This document shows, piece by piece, positions 56,310-63,889 of a stretch of 64,000 nt of DNA (the stretch's first letter is position 1; each line of letters starts with the position of its first letter). This DNA comes from Leptospira sp. WS39.C2 (GTDB taxonomy: Bacteria; Spirochaetota; Leptospiria; Leptospirales; Leptospiraceae): contig NZ_CP162143.1 in NCBI RefSeq assembly GCF_040833965.1, positions 209,037 to 273,036 of the forward strand, read 5' to 3'. The notes under the pieces are model-generated. The model saw only the letters and a program-made list of their open reading frames with translations. It was not told the origin of the DNA and searched no databases. Position numbers and translations under genes: made by a program.

Positions 56310-57830
56310 TTATTTCGGAAAGAGATTTCCAATTCTTTCAGCATAAATCGAATTCATTTGTTCCATTCCGTCATAAGTGAAGTGATGGAAATCGGAAAAT
56401 CCTTGCATCGGAAGAACTCCGTGGATGTCCCAAAAATGAACCGATCCTGATTCTAGAGATTGCAAAAAAAGCAAATGGTCTTTGTACCACTCCGAATCCT
56501 CATACCAACTGAGTGAGATAGGGTTTTCAGGGTTATTGATGAGTAAAAACTGGATATTTTGATTCCGAAAATGGTCTGCAATTTTCTGTATGTAACGAAA
56601 ATGAAAAAAAGGCCGGAATCTTTCGTTTCGAATCCGTTCCTTTGCATGTTTTAATGCGACCAAATAACCAATTCCAGGTCGTTTGTCTAAACCTTCTAAC
56701 AATCGATAGTAAAAGTACCGAGTATAGGTTTTGTCATCCATCTCACGATAACGATGATCCTCTGTTCTAGATTCTCGGATGTATTGGACTCCCGACTTCG
56801 CTTCTTCTAATCCAAATGTCTGTTCCAATCTCACACCCATCGGGTCCCAGTGGTAATCAAGATAGGCTCCACTGGCTTCATGAGCATACCAAACTTTTTC
56901 CAATGTGGCCGTAATTTGTTTGTTCTCGCGAAAGAAGGGTGGATCCAATCGGACATTTGTCCACCGAGCATCTTTAAGATTCACTACCTGTTCTACTTCC
57001 CCGCTGGAAAAGGTAATTTTACATGAGGAACCAGAAAGTAAGTATGGAGTGACTTCTAACCAAATTCCTTTCTCTTCCATTTTTTTTGTCGGGAAAAAAC
57101 TAAACTGTTTCCCTGTCCAACCGAGTCCGTTCACACCTTCCGGAATGTAGACTCCCATGTACGAGTGGTAACTAGTATTACGTCCAAATCGGTGTTGGAT
57201 TAAGTTTTGCAAGTTTTGTTCAAAAATGTCTTTGAAGCGATAGAATGTGAAACCAGAAGAAACTATGTAACGTGACAAAGTTTCCGAGTCCATTTCTGAA
57301 CCCACCTCAAGGAGTGTTTCCCAAGGGAATACCCATAATGATTGTGGCGCTTCTCCAAAAGTGAGTGCGTCTCGTACCATTAGAGACTCATCTACTGTAT
57401 CGTTTCTCCCCTCTGGAAACAAAACATACGTTCGGTGGAGGCGATAATCAATAAAATTCACTGGGTAAACAACCAAATCTGGTTTTAGTGGTTCTAACCA
57501 ACCTAAAAGAAGGTAAACATACAAAGGGCTATTTCCAGCGTACGCAAGGTAAAAAACATCTACATCTAATGCAAATTTTTCACTTAACGTTTTTGCCAAA
57601 GACTTCGCATCAATGGAAAAATAAGCAACCGAACTACCAACAATAATGATTCTTTTTTTTGTTTTTGGTAGGGAACGAATCCTCTCATATTCATATAAAA
57701 AATTAAAAAAATGGTTAGTATTCCAAGGTGACTCATTTGGCAAAAGGAACTGTAATTTGCGAAACACCAAAAAATCAACGCCATACAAAAAAACCAAAAA
57801 GAAGATCAGGAAAAATATTCGTTTTTTCAT
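56310..57830 (-). CDS. SGNH/DUF1574-like partner of second MBOAT
   Basis: 506 residues. N-terminal transmembrane anchor, then SGNH-like blocks: IIIVGSSVAYFSIDA with the nucleophile Ser and, near the end, FSDFHHFTYDG with DxxH. Longer than the homologue at 36428 because of a ~120-residue insert (about 200-330). It starts 8 bp after the MBOAT gene. Likely a periplasm-facing acyltransferase or esterase. Confidence 0.7.
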   Translation of the reverse strand: MKKRIFFLIFFLVFLYGVDFLVFRKLQFLLPNESPWNTNHFFNFLYEYERIRSLPKTKKRIIIVGSSVAYFSIDAKSLAKTLSEKFALDVDVFYLAYAGNSPLYVYLLLGWLEPLKPDLVVYPVNFIDYRLHRTYVLFPEGRNDTVDESLMVRDALTFGEAPQSLWVFPWETLLEVGSEMDSETLSRYIVSSGFTFYRFKDIFEQNLQNLIQHRFGRNTSYHSYMGVYIPEGVNGLGWTGKQFSFFPTKKMEEKGIWLEVTPYLLSGSSCKITFSSGEVEQVVNLKDARWTNVRLDPPFFRENKQITATLEKVWYAHEASGAYLDYHWDPMGVRLEQTFGLEEAKSGVQYIRESRTEDHRYREMDDKTYTRYFYYRLLEGLDKRPGIGYLVALKHAKERIRNERFRPFFHFRYIQKIADHFRNQNIQFLLINNPENPISLSWYEDSEWYKDHLLFLQSLESGSVHFWDIHGVLPMQGFSDFHHFTYDGMEQMNSIYAERIGNLFPK

Positions 57831-57838
57831 TCCATTTC

Positions 57839-59317
57839 CTAAAAAACAAAGTAAACAAAAGGTTTACTTTCGGCCGAATACAACACTATCAGAATCAAAC
57901 TCAATACTGCCAAAAACGCAAAAAAAGCTAATTTTCCTAAGGAATTTTGATATTTTCCAAAATACGCTAACATCTGTTTATTTTCTCTAAATAACTTTAC
58001 ACCTACTATATGACCTAACAAAATCAAAAGAAAACAATATACAAACTTCATTTCTAGGCTGTAAGGTAACGAAAAACCCTCTTTTTTTGAAAAAATGCCC
58101 TGTAGGTAACACAGAGAATCAAAAAAATTAGCACTTCGAAAGAATACCCAAAGTAAACTCACTGAGAAAAAAGTAAAAATCACCTTCAAGGGTTTCAAAT
58201 ACGATAACGAAAGAAAAGAAAACTGGTTACGAGCCGAACGTTCCAAAACAAGTAAACAACCATGCCCAAGACCCCAAATGACAAAATTCCAAGAAGCGCC
58301 ATGCCACAGTCCACCAATCGCCATCACTAAAAGCAAATTCCGGTAAGTAAAAAAACTACCCATTCGATTTCCGCCTAGAGGGATGTACACATACTTACGT
58401 AACCACTGTGAAAGGGAAATATGCCAACGAGTCCAAAATTCCGAAAACCCACTCGCAAGGTATGGCATCCGAAAATTTTCAGGCAATCGAAACCCAAACA
58501 GAAGTGCCACGCCCTGGGCAATATCAGTATAACCTGAAAAATCGCAATATATCTGGAAAGAGTAAGAAAACATCCCCGTCCATAAAGCACGAGTCTCCAT
58601 TTCACCCGGATGGGCAAAAACTAAATCTGATACTTCGGCCAAATGGTCTGCCAAAACCATTTTTTTAAACAAACCGAGTAAAATGAGAAACAGAGCAAAT
58701 AGGAGGGGGATCCGAACGAATGATTGAGGCCTCCGAATTTGAGGCAAAAAAGATTTGGCAGTTACTATAGGACCCGCCACCAGTTGAGGGAAAAAACACA
58801 AAAAGAGTAAGTAGGAAATAAAAGAACGCTCAGGTCTCAATTCACCCTGGTAGACATCAACTACATAGGAAATGGACTGAAAGGTATAAAAAGAGATTCC
58901 TACTGGCAATAAAAATTGGCTCCAAAATTCTGCAGAGTCCATTGGAATCCCGAAAATATCTGCCCAATTTTGTGCAATAAAATGCCCATACTTGAAAAAT
59001 ATTAAAATGCCAACGCTATTCCCAAGAGAAATGAACAATAAGAACCTCCGTAAAGGAAGAGATTCCAACTTCCAAAGCAGACGAGCGATGGAGAAATCAA
59101 AAATCGCAATCCAAATGATTAATATTAAGTAACTTTTTCCCCAAAACCCATAGAATAGTAGACTAATAAAAATCAAATATACGATTAATATCAAACCATA
59201 ATATCTCCTTTTTTGATCATTTATTTGATTAATTTTGGACAGACAAAATCGGAGTACATACCAAACAATGAGCGCTGCGACGAAGAATAGGGCAAATATT
59301 GACGAATTAAAAAGCAT
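57839..59317 (-). CDS. MBOAT-family membrane O-acyltransferase, second copy
   Basis: 492 residues. LPVGISFYTFQSISYVVDVY, FFPQLVAGPIV, WTRWHISLSQWLRKYVY, IPLGG and the catalytic His in GLWHGASWNFVIWG. Same family and gene pairing as 34929-37573, but here no glycosyltransferases are adjacent, so the acceptor may differ (for example lipid A, peptidoglycan or a separately encoded glycan). Confidence 0.92.
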   Translation of the reverse strand: MLFNSSIFALFFVAALIVWYVLRFCLSKINQINDQKRRYYGLILIVYLIFISLLFYGFWGKSYLILIIWIAIFDFSIARLLWKLESLPLRRFLLFISLGNSVGILIFFKYGHFIAQNWADIFGIPMDSAEFWSQFLLPVGISFYTFQSISYVVDVYQGELRPERSFISYLLFLCFFPQLVAGPIVTAKSFLPQIRRPQSFVRIPLLFALFLILLGLFKKMVLADHLAEVSDLVFAHPGEMETRALWTGMFSYSFQIYCDFSGYTDIAQGVALLFGFRLPENFRMPYLASGFSEFWTRWHISLSQWLRKYVYIPLGGNRMGSFFTYRNLLLVMAIGGLWHGASWNFVIWGLGHGCLLVLERSARNQFSFLSLSYLKPLKVIFTFFSVSLLWVFFRSANFFDSLCYLQGIFSKKEGFSLPYSLEMKFVYCFLLILLGHIVGVKLFRENKQMLAYFGKYQNSLGKLAFFAFLAVLSLILIVLYSAESKPFVYFVF

Positions 59318-59338
59318 TTTATTGCTTATATTTCAGCA

Positions 59339-59554
59339 CTAAACATTGTATTTGCATTTCACACCGCAGTTTGGGCAAATGCAAGTCACTTCTGCCTTCA
59401 CTCTACGCCCTTGTGCGCCTTCTACTTTGCCTACAGCGACAAATTCAAACGAAACCCCTTCTGGCACAAAGTGGCCTGAACCATACTTTGCGGTTCCTTC
59501 GATTACATTGGAACAGGCGTGGCATTTCACCCTAAGACGTATTGTTTCAGCCAT
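59339..59554 (-). CDS. Small zinc-ribbon protein
   Basis: 71 residues from the ATG at 59554 (MAETIRLRVKC). Two CxxC pairs, KCHAC near the start and CPNCG near the end, form a zinc ribbon around a Gly-rich strand region. Function unknown; size and composition fit small nucleic-acid or protein-binding ribbons. Heads a run of seven minus-strand genes with gaps of 5-36 bp. Confidence 0.7.
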   Translation of the reverse strand: MAETIRLRVKCHACSNVIEGTAKYGSGHFVPEGVSFEFVAVGKVEGAQGRRVKAEVTCICPNCGVKCKYNV

Positions 59555-59673
59555 ATACCTGGGAACGATGAGGAGGACACCTGCCTTGGCAACCAATATT
59601 CCATTTCATGACAAATTTACAGGTGTATGAAATATAGCTACACATGACAAAATGGCAGTTATTCCATTGATTT

Positions 59674-59703
59674 TTCCCCTAAAAATAGCCTCTTTTAGGG
59701 GAA
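59674..59703. promoter_or_regulatory. Perfect 11-bp inverted repeat
   Basis: TTCCCCTAAAA and its exact complement separated by 8 bp, 120 bp upstream of the zinc-ribbon gene. No T-run follows in either direction, so an operator or RNA structural element is more likely than a terminator. Confidence 0.4.
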
Positions 59704-60148
59704 TGGTACGTGCGGGATTTACCATAAAATCCTGTAAAAAAAGTGCAAAATCAGGGCTTAAGTGACGGATTGTCGGCATTACTCGTCTAGGTCAGGCTTA
59801 TTTCCGGAATTTAAGGGGAATTTGGTTCGTCTTCCTTTGGAACCTGAATGTAATCTACTGGTACCAAAATGGGGGTTAAACGAGAACACTTCCTTAGGTT
59901 TCTTGCACCCACCTTCAAGATGGAAATATGACACACCATTCTGTAGAATTGACTGTTTTTCGGCACTCCCAGGGATGCGCATTTTAGAGTCTTCCGTAGA
60001 TTCGAAACATCTAGAGATCGTGCTGTCCTGTGGTTTGAGATCCATACACTGCCCATCTCAGGGCAGGGATAAAATTGAATTTAAATGCCCTGAATCTGCC
60101 CGCCCGACCATCGGCATTGGTGCAAATAAGTGGCCTTTTTCGGTCAAG

Positions 60149-60173
60149 AGCTGCCTTCGGGAGGTCAGCTTTT
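60149..60173 (+). terminator. Intrinsic terminator-like hairpin, plus strand
   Basis: AGCTGCCT pairs with AGG(T)CAGCT (one bulged T) across a TCGGG loop, followed by TTT. No plus-strand gene precedes it within 10 kb, so it would end an unannotated transcript in the non-coding region. Confidence 0.45.
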
Positions 60174-60238
60174 AAATGTTTCGTTTTAACGTATGCCCCC
60201 TTTCCGGCAGTTACCCATGTAGATTTTTTTTCAAAATA

Positions 60239-60358
60239 ATTGCCTAGATTTAGGCAATCTTGCTTGGACTCAAATTCAAATCGTTCCAAATGGGAATATA
60301 CTTCTGCCATGCATTGGGAATCGCAATTTTTGGGGATTATTTGCCTAATTTTGGGCAA
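60239..60358. promoter_or_regulatory. Pair of related palindromes
   Basis: Site 1, 60239-60258: ATTGCCTA-GATT-TAGGCAAT, perfect 8-bp arms. Site 2, 60341-60358: TTGCCTA-ATTT-TGGGCAA, arms matching with one G-T. Their centres are 101 bp apart. The same half-site and same 4-bp spacer in both suggest binding sites for one dimeric regulator. Confidence 0.45.
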
Positions 60359-60433
60359 TATTTACGCATTCAGCTACCAGGCGTAGGAATAGGCTTTTTT
60401 TGCTTTTTTCCCCTGTGGGTAGCACAGGAAGAG

Positions 60434-60468
60434 ATCCTTATATGAGCCTATTCAGGTGACATAAGGAT
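60434..60468. terminator. Hairpin after the basic-tail protein gene
   Basis: ATCCTTAT (60434-60441) pairs with ATAAGGAT (60461-60468), with a small inner CCT/AGG pairing. It lies 17 bp beyond the minus-strand stop at 60486; no T-run follows in that direction. Confidence 0.35.
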
Positions 60469-60485
60469 ATTTTAGAGGTTTGGAT

Positions 60486-60926
60486 TTATTTTTTTGGTTT
60501 GGACTGGCTAGACTTTGTTTTTTTTACAGGAGTTGACGATTTGGAAGAAACAGGTCCAAGTTTTTTGGTCTTCGCAAGATTTGTTGTGTTAGTTGTCTTG
60601 GGCTGTTTTTTACCACCTCGAACACTTGCACTACTTCCATTGGGACTCTCTTCGTTTGCGAGTATGTCTGCTGGGATCCGTCCATTCCGTTTGACCATGT
60701 AAATGAAATGTCGGACGTATTGTGTGTAGGGTTCATGGATAGCCTTCGGATCGAAGTCTTTTGGCTCTTGGAGGAGTTGGTTGACAAGTGCCAAAGGGAG
60801 GTCGTCCTTACTCGTTGCCATGAGGATTTCCAATCGTTTGCAGATTTCTGAGTCATTGACTTCAGTGGAAAGTTTTCGCATGGCATTGAGAAATTTTTGG
60901 AAGGCAACTCGCTTCGGCTGAGACAT
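60486..60926 (-). CDS. Hypothetical protein with histone-like basic tail
   Basis: 146 residues: an N-terminal helical domain (~1-85) and a C-terminal tail of ~60 residues almost wholly Lys, Ser, Thr, Pro, Gly and Asn, with repeated KKT/SKS-like units as in bacterial histone H1-like proteins. Nucleic-acid binding is plausible but unproven. About 400 bp of it lie within the end of another frame on the same strand. Confidence 0.6.
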   Translation of the reverse strand: MSQPKRVAFQKFLNAMRKLSTEVNDSEICKRLEILMATSKDDLPLALVNQLLQEPKDFDPKAIHEPYTQYVRHFIYMVKRNGRIPADILANEESPNGSSASVRGGKKQPKTTNTTNLAKTKKLGPVSSKSSTPVKKTKSSQSKPKK

Positions 60927-61405
60927 ATCCCCAGAAAACCAAGAAGTCCTGAGTTGGCAATCGATTTTACACCTAGATTCTCAGGTTCGAAACAAACACC
61001 ACTCACAAATCCAAAACCAACATACTGGATAACAACTCTCCCTTTTCCGTCAGAAAGGGGAACCATAGCGAAAGAAAGGTAAGGAGAGTTTTCAATAGTA
61101 TGAGAGAAAATTTTGTTTGTTTCTATATTTTGCGATTGGAGGAAAATTCCATCCATGGATTCGGATTTTGAGAAAACAAATTCTCGGTCTGATCCAACTT
61201 GCACTTCGCTTATGACCCCTTCCCGAAGCTCAATTGCAGGAACAAGTGGGTCGTTCAGAAGGACAATCGGTTCTTCCCAATCACTCGCAAGGAGTGAACC
61301 TTGTGAAAATACAAAGAACGTGAAGGCACAAAAATACGGCGCAATGTTTTGCAATTTCCGTGCCAAATTTTCTTTTATTTCCTGGAAAAACATACGAATA
61401 TCCAT
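60524..61405 (-). CDS. Exported hypothetical protein with doubtful C-terminus
   Basis: 293 codons. The first ~160 residues look real: an N-terminal signal/anchor (~23-40), then a soluble domain with SDREFVFSKSESMDG and GRVVIQYVGFGFVSGVCFE. The last ~130 codons coincide out of frame with the gene at 60486-60926 and read as Ser/Asn-rich shadow sequence. The genuine gene may once have stopped near 60920, the stop lost to a frameshift. Confidence 0.45.
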   Translation of the reverse strand: MDIRMFFQEIKENLARKLQNIAPYFCAFTFFVFSQGSLLASDWEEPIVLLNDPLVPAIELREGVISEVQVGSDREFVFSKSESMDGIFLQSQNIETNKIFSHTIENSPYLSFAMVPLSDGKGRVVIQYVGFGFVSGVCFEPENLGVKSIANSGLLGFLGICLSRSELPSKNFSMPCENFPLKSMTQKSANDWKSSWQRVRTTSLWHLSTNSSKSQKTSIRRLSMNPTHNTSDISFTWSNGMDGSQQTYSQTKRVPMEVVQVFEVVKNSPRQLTQQILRRPKNLDLFLPNRQLL

Positions 61406-61455
61406 AGTTTTCTTTGAATTTGAGGAAAAATAAAGCTTTTTTTAGGTGATTTTGG

Positions 61456-62454
61456 TTATTTTTTGTAAAGGGAAGCCCGAACTCTAAGTTTCCATTCCCA
61501 CAAAACAATCTCGTGTTCGAGGTCTTTGGCTTGGTCTTGTTCTTTGGCAAGAAGGGCATAAATCATGTTTGAGATGTCTTTAGAAAAACCCCCATCCAAT
61601 TCAATCTCAAATGCTTCGACTTGGAATTCTAAAATCAAAACTGCCAAACGAAATGCTTCATTCATCGCGATGAGTTGTGGTTTCACTGTGTCCAGTTCTG
61701 GCTTTAAATACTCATTTTTGATCATCACGTTTAAAAAAGTTCGGATGAACATGACATCGTCCGATGAGAGATGGAAATCAAGGAGGAGCTGTTTGACTTT
61801 GTCTAATTCCATAGCTCGGAGGTGGATCCTAGCGAGGAAAACTGGATTTTCGCTGTAAGTATTTAGGTTTTGGTTTTTGGCAACATCGGTGGCCCGTACT
61901 TTATCATAGTCTACAACACCTTTGTCTTTTGATTCTTCTGTTTTCGGGGATTGTGATTCAGCAGAAGTGTTGATTCTTTTTTTGATCACAAGGATATTCA
62001 TACTTGGATACCGGATTTTGAAAGAGACCATGTCGGAACGAGGGATCTCTTCATCGACAACTAAAAACTGCGCCTGTTCTCCCCTCTCCCAAGCTGCCAT
62101 CAAATCTTCTTTATTTTTGTAATGGTATATAACAACAGGAAGTACATCACTTTGGCTGCCTGTCCCCAGATAGATGGTTTTGATTTCGTTCGAAAAACCG
62201 TGTTGGTAAGGAATGACCATTTTACTCGCTTTCACATTCACGAAAGAAAGCTCTCCCAAATGGAAATGGGAAACATCAAAATCGTCCCCAAAAAAACCAA
62301 CCCTCGGGACATTGACTACGATGGAATTGTTTTTGGCACCCTTCGGAACTTCCGGGCCAGATTCAGTAAACACAACATAAGTGAGTTTAGATATCCGGAC
62401 TTTTACGAGAAATCCCGCTGGGGTTTTTCGTTCTTCGTATACAGTATCATCCAT
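61456..62454 (-). CDS. Hypothetical protein
   Basis: 332 residues, no signal peptide. The N-terminal ~90 residues carry GGDD-like short strands (VNVPRVGFFGDDFDVSHFHLGELSFVNVKASKMVIPY), which loosely recall PilZ-type beta-barrels, but the RxxxR and DxSxxG signature was not found. A receiver-like stretch follows (EQAQFLVVDEEIPRSDMVSF). The C-terminus is helical. It begins 2 bp after the regulator gene stop and may be a regulatory partner. Confidence 0.55.
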   Translation of the reverse strand: MDDTVYEERKTPAGFLVKVRISKLTYVVFTESGPEVPKGAKNNSIVVNVPRVGFFGDDFDVSHFHLGELSFVNVKASKMVIPYQHGFSNEIKTIYLGTGSQSDVLPVVIYHYKNKEDLMAAWERGEQAQFLVVDEEIPRSDMVSFKIRYPSMNILVIKKRINTSAESQSPKTEESKDKGVVDYDKVRATDVAKNQNLNTYSENPVFLARIHLRAMELDKVKQLLLDFHLSSDDVMFIRTFLNVMIKNEYLKPELDTVKPQLIAMNEAFRLAVLILEFQVEAFEIELDGGFSKDISNMIYALLAKEQDQAKDLEHEIVLWEWKLRVRASLYKK

Positions 62455-62456
62455 CT

Positions 62457-63797
62457 TTACATCAAACCAAGTTGTTTCATTTTATATTGGAGGGAGCCTC
62501 TAGAGATCCCCAAAGCCTTTGCCATTCGAATCTGGTTTCCAGAAAAGATCCTCATGGCTAAAAGAATCTTCTGCCTTTCTAAGGCCTCTATCCCTCGCCG
62601 CAAGTCTAAATCTTCCGCGTCTGGGATCTCGAGATCCAGCCGATTTCGGTCCACCTGAAGGTCGGGGACTCCCACAATTTGGCTGCGACATGTCATAATT
62701 CCAGAAAGAATCGTATTACGTAATTCGACGAAATTTTCCAGATAAATTCTACCTAGAAGTTCAGTTTCCCCATCCTGACTTAAAGTTAGGCCAGATCTAT
62801 TTTGTTGGAGGCAAAGTTCCTGAAAAATGGACTGGATGATTTTCTTCAAACTGGTTTTTGGCAAGTAACCGAGTGAGGGTAAGTATAATGGATTTTTTCG
62901 CAAAATTTGTTGGAACTCGGGGAGGATTTCTTTCTCTAATTCACTTGGCCCCAAAAGGAACAAGGAACCTCTGAAATCAGATTTGGACCACCAATCGGAA
63001 AGGATTTGTTGTTGCCCTAGCGAAAAAGAACCAACATCCGTTAGGACCAAACTTCCGAGACTCGATTCCTTTCCCCATTCGTTGATTGCTTTCTCAAATT
63101 TACCGAAATGTTCTGGGACGGATTCAACAACCAAAAAGGGAGCTCCAGGGAGATACTTTTGGTGGATCCATTTTGCTAATGTTTTTTTCCCTGAACCTGG
63201 TGGACCAAAGATAGATACCAATTGTTCTCTTCGGAAACTTTCAGTGGCGTGTTCTAGATTGGGAATGGCATCTCTGAAAAAACGATGAGAATTTTCTTGG
63301 CCTAGAATTTGAGGGATCGAATTTGGAGTCAGTTTCCTTACCCACTCTCTCCCTATTTTATCTGCAAAAAGAGAAAGGAGAGCGATGGTGGAAAAGGAAA
63401 TTTCTACTTCCGATTCAATGAGTAAAAACCCAATACTGTCATCTGCTAGAATTCGAATTGAGACCGCATTTGTGGATTTTCCAAACAAAGGGAATTCTTT
63501 CCCTGAAAAGAAAATTGGTTCCCTAGATGACATGAGAGTTTCCCATTCCGAAGACCCTCTCCCTAAAAACGAATAATAGAAACCATCTTCGCCATATCCA
63601 AAACTGGCAGACTCGTAAAACGAATCTTCGTCATCTGCCTTCAGGACAACAACTCCACATACCAATCCGAACTCAGTACATAGTTCCGACCACAAAGATG
63701 GTAGGATTGTTTCCAACCATTCTTTGCCTGTTTGGCTTGATGCAAACAAGGAGGCGGTCTGAGGGGGCATGCTATGAAACTGTTTAAATTTAATCAC
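62457..63797 (-). CDS. Degenerate Fis-type AAA regulator without sigma-54 loop
   Basis: 446 residues from a GTG at 63797; an ATG at 63770 is an alternative. N-terminal GAF-like sensor region (~20-155), an AAA domain with Walker A GPPGSGKKT (198-206) and a Walker-B-like LVLTDVGSF (~250-258) lacking the usual DE, then a C-terminal Fis-type HTH (ALERQKILLAMRIFSGNQIRMAKALGIS). The GAFTGA loop that contacts sigma-54 is missing between the two Walker motifs. It probably regulates without activating sigma-54 polymerase. Two palindromes lie upstream. Confidence 0.8.
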   Translation of the reverse strand: MIKFKQFHSMPPQTASLFASSQTGKEWLETILPSLWSELCTEFGLVCGVVVLKADDEDSFYESASFGYGEDGFYYSFLGRGSSEWETLMSSREPIFFSGKEFPLFGKSTNAVSIRILADDSIGFLLIESEVEISFSTIALLSLFADKIGREWVRKLTPNSIPQILGQENSHRFFRDAIPNLEHATESFRREQLVSIFGPPGSGKKTLAKWIHQKYLPGAPFLVVESVPEHFGKFEKAINEWGKESSLGSLVLTDVGSFSLGQQQILSDWWSKSDFRGSLFLLGPSELEKEILPEFQQILRKNPLYLPSLGYLPKTSLKKIIQSIFQELCLQQNRSGLTLSQDGETELLGRIYLENFVELRNTILSGIMTCRSQIVGVPDLQVDRNRLDLEIPDAEDLDLRRGIEALERQKILLAMRIFSGNQIRMAKALGISRGSLQYKMKQLGLM

Positions 63798-63822
63798 TTT
63801 GTCAAGTACGTACCGATTTGAA

Positions 63823-63889
63823 TGTCGGACGTCCGACAGAAATAGAAGAGATAGTTTTTGCTAATTTTTGCTATGTCGGATGTCCGACA
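63823..63889. promoter_or_regulatory. Two near-identical 16-bp palindromic operators
   Basis: Site A, 63823-63838: TGTCGGACGTCCGACA, a perfect palindrome. Site B, 63874-63889: TGTCGGATGTCCGACA, one base different. Centres are 51 bp apart, close to five helical turns. They lie 26 bp upstream of the regulator's GTG codon and likely bind a dimer of TetR- or Fis-type regulator; autoregulation by the downstream protein is possible. Confidence 0.65.

Larger units (their letters stand above)
59555..60485. other. Non-coding region with several dyads and a terminator
   Basis: 931 bp. Frames of 88-137 codons exist on both strands but overlap each other and show no protein-like features or ribosome-binding sites. 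The region holds a perfect 11-bp hairpin, a terminator-like hairpin in the plus direction, two related 18-20-bp palindromes and an 8-bp-stem hairpin before the next gene, each listed or described separately. It could encode an untranslated RNA on the plus strand ending at ~60173. Confidence 0.4.

Noticed and set aside
59674..59703. Terminator of the zinc-ribbon or neighbouring gene
   Set aside because: It lies upstream of the zinc-ribbon gene and no T-run follows on either strand.
59762..60175. 137-codon plus-strand frame as a gene
   Set aside because: Overlaps an opposing frame of similar length, has no ribosome-binding site, unusual Cys/Pro/Ser content and no recognisable domain.
61456..62454. 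PilZ domain
   Set aside because: The N-terminal strands look similar but the RxxxR and DxSxxG residues were not found.
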